DNA of 64,000 nt from Paenibacillus aceti. Lineage in GTDB: Bacteria > Bacillota > Bacilli > Paenibacillales > Paenibacillaceae. Below the pieces are notes generated by a model. That model was not told the DNA's origin. It ran no database searches and saw nothing but the letters and a program-made list of their open reading frames with translations. The stretch is from positions 3,287,319 to 3,351,318 of the forward strand of contig NZ_KZ987724.1 in assembly GCF_003614185.1 (NCBI RefSeq), given 5' to 3'. The translations under genes were made by a program, and so were the position numbers. Below, piece after piece: positions 43,677 to 53,470 of the stretch (position 1 is the stretch's first letter; each line of letters opens with the position of its first letter).

Positions 43677-44873
43677 ATGGAAAATACACAGACATGGAGC
43701 GGACGGTTCAAGAAGCTGTTCATCAATAACCGTTTTGTTCTATTCCTGTTGATCGCGCTCTTGGTCGGTTTAAATATATTGGTGTTCAACAAAATTTCCT
43801 TCGTCTTCCGACCGTTAACTGTATTGCTCAAGACCGTGCTTCTGCCGATTATCCTGACGGGGGCGATTTATTACCTGTTGAATCCGCTCGTGGATTGGCT
43901 GGAGAAGCGGGGCGTTAAGCGTGTATACACGATCGCCGCCCTATACCTGCTGATTATCGGCTTGCTGACGATCATTATCGTCTCTGTCATGCCACTCCTG
44001 CATGAGCAGATTATTCGACTGATCGATAATTTCCCGAAATACAGCTATGAGGTGCAGCTGCAATTTGAGAGCATGATTGGGAGCGACTTCTTCCATCAAT
44101 TCCAGACAACGACGGGCTTCGATCCGTCCACGGTTGGGCAGACCTTCTCCAAGCAGGCGACCACCATCCTGAATAATGCCTGGAATGGGATCGGTGGCTT
44201 CCTTGGCACGATCAAGGATGTCGTTCTGGCGATCGCAACGGTCCCTTTTATCCTGTTCTACCTACTGAAGGATGGAAGGAAGCTGCCGCAGTTCATTCTC
44301 AGATTTGTACCGAGCCGACTGCGCGAGAGCACTCATACTGTGATGTCTGAAATGAACGGACAAATCAGCCATTATATCCGTGGCCAAATTATCGTCAGCT
44401 TCTGCATCGGTATTCTGATGTATATCGGCTTCCTGATTATCGGGCTGGATTACTCGCTGATTCTGGCTCTGATTGCTTCCTGTACTAGTATCGTTCCTTA
44501 TCTGGGACCAGCGATTGCGATCACCCCTGCACTCATCATCGCGACCGTAACTTCACCGTTTATGCTGCTGAAGCTGATCATCGTATGGACGGTTGTGCAA
44601 TTAATCGAAGGCAAGCTGATCTCGCCGCAAATTATGGGCAAGACGCTGCGGGTGCACCCGATCACGATTATTTTCGTCATTCTGACCGCAGGGAATCTGT
44701 TCGGCTTCTTCGGAATACTGCTCGCGGTTCCAGGATATGCGGTGCTTAAAGTAGTCGTGACACATTTATTCAAATGGTTCGAGCGCCGCTCGCATCTATA
44801 TGAGCCGCTTGAGTCGGATGAGCAGGACGGGGATAAGCCTGATGGGAATGGGAATAACCTAGGGCTAAGATAA
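43677..44873 (+). CDS. AI-2E family transporter
   Basis: The 398-aa polytopic protein has the AI-2E (PerM-like) layout. There is an N-terminal helix pair, a helix-rich loop, then a conserved C-terminal block ([56 protein letters not shown]). Family members export small molecules or ions; the substrate here is unknown. ATG 43677 follows an AGGAGG site by 12 nt. The frame is open further upstream, but those codons lie inside the preceding terminator, so they are rejected. Confidence 0.9.
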   Translation: MENTQTWSGRFKKLFINNRFVLFLLIALLVGLNILVFNKISFVFRPLTVLLKTVLLPIILTGAIYYLLNPLVDWLEKRGVKRVYTIAALYLLIIGLLTIIIVSVMPLLHEQIIRLIDNFPKYSYEVQLQFESMIGSDFFHQFQTTTGFDPSTVGQTFSKQATTILNNAWNGIGGFLGTIKDVVLAIATVPFILFYLLKDGRKLPQFILRFVPSRLRESTHTVMSEMNGQISHYIRGQIIVSFCIGILMYIGFLIIGLDYSLILALIASCTSIVPYLGPAIAITPALIIATVTSPFMLLKLIIVWTVVQLIEGKLISPQIMGKTLRVHPITIIFVILTAGNLFGFFGILLAVPGYAVLKVVVTHLFKWFERRSHLYEPLESDEQDGDKPDGNGNNLGLR

Positions 44874-44899
44874 GTCCCTCCTAAGGAGGTAAAATCGAT

Positions 44900-45178
44900 A
44901 TGAAAGATTACGGCATGGAAGAAGACGGAGACGTGATTCCCGAACCATCTCGCTCAGCCGATATCGTTACAGAATCAAATCAAGTCGTTGTATTAATTGA
45001 CGTCTGGATGCCACCGGTTCGCGATAATATGGCGGGGCGTGCAGTCAAGAAGACGCTGACTATTCCTAAATGGCTCGACGATATAGCCGCTGAAAATAAG
45101 GTTAATTACTCACACATCTTACAGGACGCATTAAAGGATTATCTCGGCGTAAGTGAACGGAAAAAGATCCGCGACTAA
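44900..45178 (+). CDS. Orphan HicB-like protein
   Basis: In the 92-aa protein the C-terminal half (VKKTLTIPKWLDDIAAENK then VNYSHILQDALKDYLG) is the ribbon-helix-helix-like tail of HicB antitoxins. The N-terminal half is shorter than a full HicB partial RNase-H fold. No hicA toxin gene is next to it: the upstream gene is a transporter 26 nt away and a terminator follows. It may be a free-standing DNA-binding regulator. AAGGAGG precedes the ATG. Confidence 0.68.
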   Translation: MKDYGMEEDGDVIPEPSRSADIVTESNQVVVLIDVWMPPVRDNMAGRAVKKTLTIPKWLDDIAAENKVNYSHILQDALKDYLGVSERKKIRD

Positions 45179-45194
45179 TCGCATAATTTCACAT

Positions 45195-45240
45195 AAAAAA
45201 ACCGGATCATCCCCTATACAATAGGAATGTCCGGTTTTTT
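45195..45240. terminator. Bidirectional terminator
   Basis: AAAAAACCGGA at 45195-45205 pairs with TCCGGTTTTTT at 45230-45240. The A and T runs on both sides allow it to end both the hicB-like gene and the convergent Fe-S carrier gene. Confidence 0.9.
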
Positions 45241-45261
45241 CGTGTCATAATACGTGTTTGC

Positions 45262-45618
45262 TCAATCGCAAACTTCCGGTTTGCCCTCTTCATCCCGCAT
45301 GCGGAACGATTGTCCACAGCCGCAGGTGGCGATGGCGTTCGGATTATGAATGGTGAAGCCGCCGCTCATGCCGGATTCCTGGAAGCCGATCTCTAGACCG
45401 CTCAGATAGCGAAGCTCTTCCTTATCCACCACGACCTTCACGCCTTTGATGTCCATATAGACATCTGCCTCGCTCTCCTCATCATCCAATCCCATGCTAT
45501 ATGAGAAGCCGCTGCATCCGCCTGGTTTCACTGCTAAACGCAAGAACATACCCGGTATTTCCTGTTCAGCCAGCATATCTTTGATGCGCTCGATGGCACT
45601 ATCCGAAATTTCAATCAT
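45262..45618 (-). CDS. Iron-sulfur cluster carrier of the IscA/ErpA type
   Basis: The 118-aa A-type carrier has the three conserved Cys: one in VKPGGCSGFSY and two in the C-terminal ATCGCGQSF. It receives and passes on Fe-S clusters. A corresponding gene (yutM) lies near yumC and yutI in Bacillus, and both neighbours occur here. It is monocistronic, with AAAGGAGGG before the ATG. Confidence 0.92.
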   Translation of the reverse strand: MIEISDSAIERIKDMLAEQEIPGMFLRLAVKPGGCSGFSYSMGLDDEESEADVYMDIKGVKVVVDKEELRYLSGLEIGFQESGMSGGFTIHNPNAIATCGCGQSFRMRDEEGKPEVCD

Positions 45619-45950
45619 TTTACGCCCTCCTTTAGATTCCTTTCAAGAGGCTATTCAAAAAAATGAATCATGTTTTTTGAATTCTCACTATTAAAAGTAT
45701 ACTCCACATGGCAACTCCCCTCAAGAGACGCAGGTATAACTCCCTTCCAATTGTCACGTTTTTCCTCTAAAATTTTAGTCTTTTCTCCCAGACTTATTGC
45801 CCCTTCCAAGAACCAAGGTTTATAATAGGGTGGGATTCAACAGCTTCAACGGGATATGATCGAAAAATGCATCTATATAAGCCGGGCACATGCTCAGGCT
45901 ATTTCGTTAAAACCTTCACAGGCATATCCAATAGAAACGGAGGTATAGTC
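45619..45950 (+). promoter_or_regulatory. Spacer with the mqnE promoter
   Basis: This is a 332-bp spacer without a gene. TTGCCC (45797-45802) and TATAAT (45821-45826), 18 nt apart, are a likely promoter for mqnE, with a 5' leader of about 120 nt. No known riboswitch is recognised. Confidence 0.55.
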
Positions 45951-47057
45951 ATGATTCCAACAGTGATCGAAACAACGGATCAAAGAATGCTTGAAATCAT
46001 TCATAAAGTAAGAAATGGCGAGAGATTAACCCTGGAGGACGGGGTTTACTTGTATGAGAGCGACGATATTCTGACCATCGGCCAGCTGGCCAATGAGGTC
46101 AATTTAAGAAAGAACGGCAAAAGGGTTTATTTTATCGAAAATATGACTCTGTACTTCACCAATGTCTGTGAATCACACTGCGCATTCTGCAACTTCAGAC
46201 GTGATGAAGGAGAAGAGGGAGCTTATACACTATCTGGCCAGGAAATGATCGCTTATGTTGAGCAGCATATTCATCCCGGAGTGCGGGAGTTCCACATCAC
46301 AGGCGGGCATAATCAGCATGTTCCCTTCCAATATTATGTGGATTCCCTGAAGGCGCTGCATGAGCGCTTCCCAGACGTAACGATCAAGGCCTATACGGCG
46401 GCAGAGATTGAGTTCTTCACCCGCATCAGCGGACTTAGCACGAAGGAGGTACTCATGGCGCTGCAGCAAGCCGGGCTGAAGTCGTTGACCGGGGGCGGAG
46501 CGGAGATTCTATCCGATCAGTATCGGCAAAAGATGAAGGTAGAGAAAGCTAATGTAGATCAATACCTGGACGTCCATCGCACGGCCCATCAACTGGGGAT
46601 GAGAACGCACACCACGATGCTCTATGGGGCGATCGAGACCCATGAGGACCGTGTTCGCCATATGATCCAGATCCGCGAGCTGCAGGATGAGACCGGAGGC
46701 TTCATGGTCTTCATTCCATTGTCGATGCAGCCCCGCAACAAGAATGCCGGGATCATGCGCCGCAACTCCGCATTCGAGGATCTGAAGACAATCGCCATCA
46801 GTCGGCTGATGCTGGACAATATTCAGCATATCAAGGCCTACTTCATTAACATCGGTGTTCAGCTCACCCAGATGTCGCTCGCTTTCGGAGCATCCGATGT
46901 CCATGGCACGCTCGTTAGAGAACGGATCAGCCATGCGGCTGGAGCCAATACGCCTGAAGGATTAACCCGCAAGGAATTGATCTGGCTCATCAAGGGCGCG
47001 GGCAGAATCCCGGTAGAGCGCGATACCTTCTATAATGAGATTGAGGTTTACGAATAG
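45951..47057 (+). CDS. mqnE: Aminofutalosine synthase MqnE (radical SAM)
   Basis: The 368-aa radical SAM enzyme has the cluster motif CESHCAFCNF (CxxxCxxC), GGHNQH, LTGGGAE, and TTMLYGAIETHEDR, features of the MqnE/MqnC/CofH group. The overall pattern fits MqnE best. MqnE joins the SAM-derived adenosyl radical to carboxyvinyloxybenzoate in the futalosine route to menaquinone. The ATG at 45951 has a GGAGG site. It stands alone here; the other mqn genes must lie elsewhere. Menaquinone serves the Sdh and Ndh enzymes in this window. Confidence 0.88.
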   Translation: MIPTVIETTDQRMLEIIHKVRNGERLTLEDGVYLYESDDILTIGQLANEVNLRKNGKRVYFIENMTLYFTNVCESHCAFCNFRRDEGEEGAYTLSGQEMIAYVEQHIHPGVREFHITGGHNQHVPFQYYVDSLKALHERFPDVTIKAYTAAEIEFFTRISGLSTKEVLMALQQAGLKSLTGGGAEILSDQYRQKMKVEKANVDQYLDVHRTAHQLGMRTHTTMLYGAIETHEDRVRHMIQIRELQDETGGFMVFIPLSMQPRNKNAGIMRRNSAFEDLKTIAISRLMLDNIQHIKAYFINIGVQLTQMSLAFGASDVHGTLVRERISHAAGANTPEGLTRKELIWLIKGAGRIPVERDTFYNEIEVYE

Positions 47058-47191
47058 TAAATTCCTCGGTACCATGCGCCGTATTATGGGTACAATACTC
47101 AATAATGCCCGCAAATGGATCTCCTCCATGTCAAAGGATTCAAATTTAAAGTTTTTTGTAATATAATAAGAGGCGAAAGGAGCTGAAAACA

Positions 47192-47437
47192 ATGAGTGAA
47201 AACGTACAAGATAAATTATATGACGAAGTATCCGAAGTTCTGGACAAACTCCGTCCATTCCTGCAACGTGACGGCGGTGACGTCGAACTGGTTGACGTTG
47301 AGGACGGAATCGTCAAGCTGAAGCTGATGGGTGCTTGCGGCAGCTGCCCAAGCTCAACCATTACGCTGAAAGCAGGGATCGAACGCGCACTGTTCGAAGA
47401 AGTAGAGGGCGTTCAAGAGGTTGTACAAGTATTCTAA
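47192..47437 (+). CDS. NifU C-terminal-like Fe-S scaffold/carrier
   Basis: The 81-aa protein has the Nfu domain with CGSCPSS (CxxC) and [11 protein letters not shown]. It probably binds a 4Fe-4S cluster as a dimer and delivers it to client proteins. It corresponds to YutI of Bacillus by size and context. An AAAGGAG site lies upstream, and TATAAT at 47162-47167 may be its -10, although that leaves a very short leader. Confidence 0.92.
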   Translation: MSENVQDKLYDEVSEVLDKLRPFLQRDGGDVELVDVEDGIVKLKLMGACGSCPSSTITLKAGIERALFEEVEGVQEVVQVF

Positions 47438-47492
47438 TGAAAGCCAGCTAACCGGGATATCCTATTCCGGGAGAATAGGCAGCCATGATGAG

Positions 47493-47531
47493 CCTGGCCC
47501 CTTCGGCATAGCCGAAAGGGCCAGGTTTTTT
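47493..47531 (+). terminator. Terminator after the NifU-like gene
   Basis: CCTGGCCCCTTCGGC at 47493-47507 pairs with GCCGAAAGGGCCAGG at 47511-47525, with one unpaired base, and is followed by a T6 run. Confidence 0.92.
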
Positions 47532-47545
47532 AGATATCCCCTATA

Positions 47546-48319
47546 TCAAGAACGCTTCACCACCCATGGACGAATCGGGTCCAACCCACCCGAAATATCC
47601 ATCACATTTCCTGTAATGAAATCCGAATCTGGATGGCACAGAAAGGAAATGACGCGGGCGACATCCTCCCCGCTGCCCGGCCGTCCCAGCGGCGTCTCTC
47701 CATCGGACAGCTCCCGGGCCTCCTGTATAGAGATTTCCTTATTGCGGCCGCGAATATCTCCAGGACAGACCATATTCACTGTAATGCCATAAGAAGCTTC
47801 CTCGACCGCCAGCGTCTTCGTAAAGGAGACCAGTCCGGTCTTGGCAGCAGCATATACCGCCCGATGCGGCCAGGCCCGTGATTCTGCGGCATGACCGAAG
47901 CCGAAATGAATAATTCTCCCCCAGCCCTTCTGCCGCATCCCCGGCAGGACCTGATGATCTAGCAGCATCGCGCCGACCAGATTGCCGTCGACCATCGCCA
48001 GAATATCCTCCTGATCATAGTCAGCAAACATACGCCGCTCGCGAATAAAAGGGCCTGCATTGTTCACAAGAATGTCCACGATGCCCAACTGATCATTCAC
48101 CTGCCGCACCAGGCCTTCAAGCTGCTCCCTGCGGGAAATATCCGCTCTGACTGCAATAGAACGAACGCCTAGCCCTTCAATCTCGGCCCGAAGCTGCTCA
48201 GCTTCCTGTTCACTATGTACATAATTGATCGCAATATCGCATCCCTGCTCGGCCAGCATGAACGCAGTCTTCTTCCCGAGACCTTTGGCGCTTCCGGTAA
48301 TGAGGGCGACTTTTCGCAT
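47546..48319 (-). CDS. Short-chain dehydrogenase/reductase
   Basis: The 257-aa classical SDR has the cofactor motif TGSAKGLGKKT, NNAG, and the catalytic YAAAK in AVYAAAKTGLVSFTK. The lack of an acidic residue after the second strand leaves NAD versus NADP open. The closest general type is 3-oxoacyl-ACP reductase-like, but the substrate cannot be given. It stands alone, convergent with the NifU-like gene. Confidence 0.88.
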   Translation of the reverse strand: MRKVALITGSAKGLGKKTAFMLAEQGCDIAINYVHSEQEAEQLRAEIEGLGVRSIAVRADISRREQLEGLVRQVNDQLGIVDILVNNAGPFIRERRMFADYDQEDILAMVDGNLVGAMLLDHQVLPGMRQKGWGRIIHFGFGHAAESRAWPHRAVYAAAKTGLVSFTKTLAVEEASYGITVNMVCPGDIRGRNKEISIQEARELSDGETPLGRPGSGEDVARVISFLCHPDSDFITGNVMDISGGLDPIRPWVVKRS

Positions 48320-48582
48320 ATTCCGTTCTTCTCCTTCTTATAAGAAGTTATTTAAACTCGCAAGTAAACTCTTTTTATTTTAAGTATAAGAGATTTGAAG
48401 AATTCCCTCAAACAAGCCCATGCATTAAATCCTCCTCTCTCCCATTTATTTTCCAATAAAGATAGACTATTTTATTATTTTTATGGATTATTCTATCCTG
48501 TCGTGGCAAAAGCTACCGTATTAACTGGTCGGCTCCCAAAGCTATGATAAAATAATGAATAACAAATTGAAGGGGCAATTCT

Positions 48583-50328
48583 ATGTTACGTCAATTCAAA
48601 ATACAGCATCGATTAATTGGAACCTTCTTAGTCGTATCTATATTGCCGATCCTGTTCCTTGGCTACTACTCTTATCAATTGTATTCGGAATCCATCAATG
48701 ACAAGCTGAGCAAATCAACCTTCCAGGCACTCAGCCTGGTCAATAAAAATCTGCTCGCCGAGCTGCAGAACTATCAGTTCCTATGCGGCTCGATCTCGAC
48801 CAATGAATTTGTACAAGAGAATCTGTCCAAGGGTTTGAAGCAAGAGCCCATTAATGAGAAGGCAAAAGAGGATGCGATGGATGCCATATTTCGCACCATA
48901 TTTCCCTCTCATGTGATCAATGTAAGCATATTTGATGCCGAGCATCGGCTTTTTTATGAGCTGGGCTTCGAGACAGTCGATAATCATTCCTTGGTACAAG
49001 CGATGCGGGACGTAGATGCGAACGCCCCTTACGACGGCCTGACCTATGTCAAGACGATGCGGTCCTATGATACCGTCGTCCTGGGCCGTAAAATTCACGC
49101 CATGGAGGACAGTACCGTTCCCATAGGCTATGCCTTTATTTTTATTAGCGGGGATCTTTTCTCGAAAAATATTTTATCAAGCGTCAATCTTGGAACCGGT
49201 TCCAAAATGATGATTATGGGGCGAGACGGAACCGTGCTATCGGCCAATGACGAAGAGACCCCTCTAGGCGGCCCTTATCTGGACCCAGAGCTTATCCGGC
49301 AGATTAAAGATCATCAGCAACAGGACATTCATTCCTTCTCATTACAAGTGAATGGTGCGGAGCAGCAGGTTTCCTATATATATAATGAACAAATTGGCTG
49401 GTACCTGATTTCCTTACTGCCCTTCTCCTACATCAATTCGGAGACGAGCAAGATCACCGTCAGTATGACGATTATCATGATCCTGATGGTTATATGCTGT
49501 ATTATCATTATTTCCTTCATGAGCAGCAGCATCGTTAAGCCGATCAAGAAGATTATCAGCTTCTGTAATCAAATATCGACGGGCAATTTCTCCAGCCGCA
49601 TCAAGGATGATAAGGAAGATGAGATGGCGATTCTATCTTATAAAATCAATATGATGGTGGACGAAATCGAGCATCTGATGCAGAACCAGAAATTAGACCA
49701 GAAGCGCAAGCGCGAGCTTGAGCTTCAGATGCTGCAGTCGCAGATCAATCCTCATTTCTTATTCAATACCCTGAATACGCTGCGCTGGCTCGCCATCATC
49801 AATCATGTGCCTGTACTCAGCAACGGGATCAGCTCCTTATCAGAGCTATTGCGGAGCACCATTCTGGATCGTGATGAACAGATCACCATCCGGCAGGAAC
49901 TGGAGAACCTGAGCAATTACTTCGAAATCCAGAAGATCCGTTATGCGGATAGCTTCCAGGTTGAATATGATCTGGATGAGAAATTGCTGGATTGTCTGAT
50001 TCCGAAGCTGATTCTCCAGCCTGTTGCGGAGAACGCAATTATCCACGGTCTGTCTGAGCATAGCAAAGCGATCGAAATCAGGATAAGCGTCCAGCAGCAA
50101 GAGGAACTCATCTGCATCGAGATCACGGACAACGGCAAAGGCTTCGATACCAGCGCAGTCCAGGAAACCGATCGAACGAGCAATAAGAAGCTGTCCGGCA
50201 TCGGAATAACCAATGTGGATGAGAGAATCAAGCTCTATTACGGAGAGAGCTACGGGCTATTCATTACTAGTATTATTGGCGAAGGCACCTGCTGTAGAAT
50301 AATCATTCCGGTGCAGAAGACACCTTAG
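48583..50328 (+). CDS. YesM-type sensor histidine kinase
   Basis: The 581-aa protein has a membrane helix at about 12-32, an outer sensing domain of the dCache type to about residue 280, a second helix (about 290-312), HAMP, and a HisKA_7TM/His_kinase unit with QSQINPHFLFNTLNTLRW holding the phospho-His. An HATPase domain follows (ENAIIHGL, DNGKGFD, GIGITNVDERI). It pairs with the AraC-type regulator 18 nt downstream. Next to a sugar ABC locus it should sense an external carbohydrate or its binding-protein complex. Confidence 0.93.
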   Translation: MLRQFKIQHRLIGTFLVVSILPILFLGYYSYQLYSESINDKLSKSTFQALSLVNKNLLAELQNYQFLCGSISTNEFVQENLSKGLKQEPINEKAKEDAMDAIFRTIFPSHVINVSIFDAEHRLFYELGFETVDNHSLVQAMRDVDANAPYDGLTYVKTMRSYDTVVLGRKIHAMEDSTVPIGYAFIFISGDLFSKNILSSVNLGTGSKMMIMGRDGTVLSANDEETPLGGPYLDPELIRQIKDHQQQDIHSFSLQVNGAEQQVSYIYNEQIGWYLISLLPFSYINSETSKITVSMTIIMILMVICCIIIISFMSSSIVKPIKKIISFCNQISTGNFSSRIKDDKEDEMAILSYKINMMVDEIEHLMQNQKLDQKRKRELELQMLQSQINPHFLFNTLNTLRWLAIINHVPVLSNGISSLSELLRSTILDRDEQITIRQELENLSNYFEIQKIRYADSFQVEYDLDEKLLDCLIPKLILQPVAENAIIHGLSEHSKAIEIRISVQQQEELICIEITDNGKGFDTSAVQETDRTSNKKLSGIGITNVDERIKLYYGESYGLFITSIIGEGTCCRIIIPVQKTP

Positions 50329-50346
50329 ATAAGGGGGTAATCTTAG

Positions 50347-51942
50347 TTGTATAACGTATTGCTAGTGGATGATGAACCGATTGTGAAGATTGCGCTGCGA
50401 ACGATGATCGCCTGGGAAGCGCTTGGATTTCCGATTTGCGGAACCGCTTCCGACGGAGCCGAGGCGCTGGCTCTTATCGATAAATTGCAGCCTGATATCA
50501 TTATCACCGATTTGAAAATGCCCAATATGGACGGGCTGCAATTGATCCGGGAATTGAACAATTTGAATTATCACGGAAAGGTGATCGTGGCCAGCAACTT
50601 TGGCGATTACGAGCTGGTACGCGAAGCCCTGCTACTCGGCGCGGTCGATTATATGCTCAAGATCAGCATCAAGACCGATGACCTGATTAACCAGCTTCAT
50701 AAGACGGCCAAGCTGCTTGAGGAGCAGCAGCATTCATTAGAAGAGCAGGAAATGAGACAAATGATGCAGAGCAGCCTCAAAAGCGTGAAGAACTCGATTT
50801 TAAAAGATTATTTTACAGACACCTATTATGAACTTGAGCATTTCGTACAGGATAAGCAGATCGCCCTCCATATGACGGATACCCCCTGCTACCTGTTCTA
50901 TATTACCTTTAATCTTGAGAAATCAACGGATCATAAAGAGAAATCGGATATTTCCCTCGCCTTCATCGAGAATACGATTCTGGACATCATCGAAGATGCG
51001 GCTGATATAGAACTGTTCCAAGTAGATATTAACGGCATGGTAGCGATGATCTCGAAGAGGCAATTAGAGCAGCATCATAGTGATCCGGTTAGCTTCAGCA
51101 ATAAAATACGCAAGCTGATCCAGATGTATATAGCGGTGGAGCCTGTCATCGTCTATTCCCAAGAGATACATGGGTACAAGGAGGCCAGAGCTAAATACTG
51201 GAGCTGCAGAAATGCCCTGAATATCAACTTCTATGAGCATCAAGCCGTGATCTACGAACAGGATGTGGCGTTCAGACAGGAACTGAGCAACATCAATTAT
51301 GTCGACTATTCCAACTCGCTGCTGCGCCATTGGCAGGAACAAGGTAAGGAGGCAATCCGGCCATTGATACAGGGCTTCATTGAGCAGTGCCAGGATCATC
51401 ACATCCATCCCGAGACGGTGAGAGTGTTCATGCTTAAATGCCTCGACTATATTCCATTATGTAAAAATACGATCCGAATCACTCATGAAGAGCAGTATGA
51501 CACCGAGAAGAAGGCTCTTCTGCATTGCATGGATACGGCTTCATTACTGGAGGATACGATATCCGCCTTCGATCATCTTAGCTTGGTTAACGAGGCTACC
51601 GACTTGCCAGCGATGAAGAAGGTGGTTCTGGATGTGATGGATTATGTGGAAGCCCATTACCAGGATAAGATTACACTGGAAATGATCTCGACCTACGTTA
51701 ATTTCAGCGAAAACTACCTTTGCCGCGTCTTCAAGGAACAGGTGGGCATGAGCCCGATCAGTTACATCAACACTGTGCGCATGAACAAAGCCGCCGCTTT
51801 GATCTCCAACGGGCATACTTATATGAAGGAAGTGGCCGCTCTCGTCGGCATCAGCGATCAATTCTACTTCAACCGCCTGTTCAAGAAGCAATTCGGGGTC
51901 TCTCCGTCAAAATATAAAGGCCAAAAGCAACAGGTTAATTGA
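50347..51942 (+). CDS. YesN-type response regulator with AraC DNA-binding domain
   Basis: The 531-aa protein has a receiver domain with the DD pair near the N terminus, phosphoacceptor Asp in IIITDLKMPNMDG, and Lys in YMLKIS. A long helical middle follows, and a C-terminal pair of AraC helix-turn-helix motifs (NFSENYLCRVFKEQVGMSP, GISDQFYFNRLFKKQFGVSP). It starts with TTG 50347 after an AAGGGGG site. It is cotranscribed with the kinase and probably activates the adjoining ABC/phosphorylase operon. Confidence 0.93.
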   Translation: MYNVLLVDDEPIVKIALRTMIAWEALGFPICGTASDGAEALALIDKLQPDIIITDLKMPNMDGLQLIRELNNLNYHGKVIVASNFGDYELVREALLLGAVDYMLKISIKTDDLINQLHKTAKLLEEQQHSLEEQEMRQMMQSSLKSVKNSILKDYFTDTYYELEHFVQDKQIALHMTDTPCYLFYITFNLEKSTDHKEKSDISLAFIENTILDIIEDAADIELFQVDINGMVAMISKRQLEQHHSDPVSFSNKIRKLIQMYIAVEPVIVYSQEIHGYKEARAKYWSCRNALNINFYEHQAVIYEQDVAFRQELSNINYVDYSNSLLRHWQEQGKEAIRPLIQGFIEQCQDHHIHPETVRVFMLKCLDYIPLCKNTIRITHEEQYDTEKKALLHCMDTASLLEDTISAFDHLSLVNEATDLPAMKKVVLDVMDYVEAHYQDKITLEMISTYVNFSENYLCRVFKEQVGMSPISYINTVRMNKAAALISNGHTYMKEVAALVGISDQFYFNRLFKKQFGVSPSKYKGQKQQVN

Positions 51943-51969
51943 TGGCTATCTGATATCCGAACTAAATCA

Positions 51970-52010
51970 GGGCTGTTCTGTCAAGTTACCTCCAACTTGT
52001 AGAACAGCCC
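51970..52010. terminator. Convergent terminator of the regulator and the binding-protein gene
   Basis: GGGCTGTTCT (51970-51979) pairs with AGAACAGCCC (52001-52010), and an inner CAAGTT/AACTTG adds to the stem. T tracts are weak on both sides. Confidence 0.65.
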
Positions 52011-52030
52011 TTCATAGGCTTCTCTATAAA

Positions 52031-53470
52031 TTATTCCGCCGCCATCTCTGTTTGGATTTGGGCAAAGACCTGCTCCACTCGTTCCATCCACTGCTCCGTC
52101 GTCATTTTTCCTGTCATAATCTGGGTCATGTAGTCCCTGAACAACACATCCTTAATAATAATCTTCGAGCCCTTGGGCAGTGCCTTCCAATCCTGAAAAA
52201 TCGCCGTCGCCCCATCATAGGCGCTGAACATTTCATATACCCCCGGGGTTAAATAAGGCTTCGATAGTTCCTGGGCTCCCTTTAGAGCAAAAGCCCCGTT
52301 AGATTTCTGTGCAAACAGCTTAACTGATTCATCGGTGTACAGAAACTTCAGGAATTCCTTGGCCAGTTCCGGGTTCTTGGCACGCACAGGGATCGAGAAT
52401 TGCTCGTAGCTGGACAGAATATAGCGCTCGTCATCTTGATGGAAGACCGGTACAGGAATCATACCGAATTCGAAGCCTTCCTCCCGCGGCGAATCCTTCA
52501 TCTCATTCTCCATCCAGCTGCCATTAACAATGAAGATGGCCTTGCCCAGCATCATATCTGTCTGGGATTGCGTATGGTTCAAATTCAATGTTCCGTCCAT
52601 TAAATATCCTTCAACGCCGATCTTGGCGAACATATCCAATACCTTCTTCACTTCATCGGTGTGGAAGGAACCCGGCTCGTAAGCGAAGATTCGCTTAAGC
52701 TGCTCCATCCCGACGGCATTAGCCAGCGAAGGGTACATGATTTCCTCCAGATAATCTGGATAGATACCTTGGTAAGTGAACAGAGCCCTTTTTACCTTAT
52801 GACCATTCTGATCGGTCAGATAGTTCTCTTCCTTCTCTAATTCCTGACCCAGAGCGAAGAATTCCTCCCAGGTCTCCGGCAGCTTCCACCCTTTCTCCCG
52901 GAACAGATTTTTGTTATAGATCAAACCCATCGGTCCCGCATTGAACGGAGCCATATAGATTTTGCCGTCCTGATAAGGCGAGAAACGGGTGCTCTCCAGC
53001 ATCCCCGGCAGCACCCTATCCTTCAGCTTCATATCCTGATCGAGCGCCTTGCTCTCGAAGACATCAGTGATATCCAGTAGCCCCTTCTCTTTCACTAGCG
53101 AAGAGATCAAGCCGCTCTGCTCCGTATCCGCGACCGCCAGCAGATCCGGCGGATTGCCAGCAACCAGCTGCGGTCTGACCACATCCGCGATTCTGGGACT
53201 AATCGTCATATTCACTTTGACTCCTGGATAAGCCGCCTCGAACTTGCTGATGATTTCCTTCCAATATTCCGGGCCGTAGCCCCCCATGAATACAGCTATA
53301 TTCAATTCCTTGTTCTTGAAATCAGCCGCTGGATGATCACTATCTCCATTCGGAGCAATAGAAGACGAAGGCTGCTCCGCCCCGCGGCTGGTTATTAAGT
53401 CACTGCTGATATAGACGATACCGAAGATACAGATCAAGACAATCGCGATCATGCTGACTACTTTTTTCAT
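52031..53470 (-). CDS. Membrane-anchored extracellular solute-binding protein
   Basis: The 479-aa protein is of the bacterial family 1 solute-binding type (ITSRGAEQ linker, then LNIAVFMGGYGPEYWKEIIS, WEEFFALGQELE, SYEQFSIPVRAKNPELAKEF). The N terminus is a hydrophobic anchor (VVSMIAIVLICIFGIVYIS) without a lipobox, unlike the other binding protein of the locus. ATG 53470 follows AGGAG by 9 nt; a longer frame upstream lacks a site. It is monocistronic and divergent from the transporter operon. It may serve sensing by the kinase rather than uptake. Confidence 0.85.
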   Translation of the reverse strand: MKKVVSMIAIVLICIFGIVYISSDLITSRGAEQPSSSIAPNGDSDHPAADFKNKELNIAVFMGGYGPEYWKEIISKFEAAYPGVKVNMTISPRIADVVRPQLVAGNPPDLLAVADTEQSGLISSLVKEKGLLDITDVFESKALDQDMKLKDRVLPGMLESTRFSPYQDGKIYMAPFNAGPMGLIYNKNLFREKGWKLPETWEEFFALGQELEKEENYLTDQNGHKVKRALFTYQGIYPDYLEEIMYPSLANAVGMEQLKRIFAYEPGSFHTDEVKKVLDMFAKIGVEGYLMDGTLNLNHTQSQTDMMLGKAIFIVNGSWMENEMKDSPREEGFEFGMIPVPVFHQDDERYILSSYEQFSIPVRAKNPELAKEFLKFLYTDESVKLFAQKSNGAFALKGAQELSKPYLTPGVYEMFSAYDGATAIFQDWKALPKGSKIIIKDVLFRDYMTQIMTGKMTTEQWMERVEQVFAQIQTEMAAE

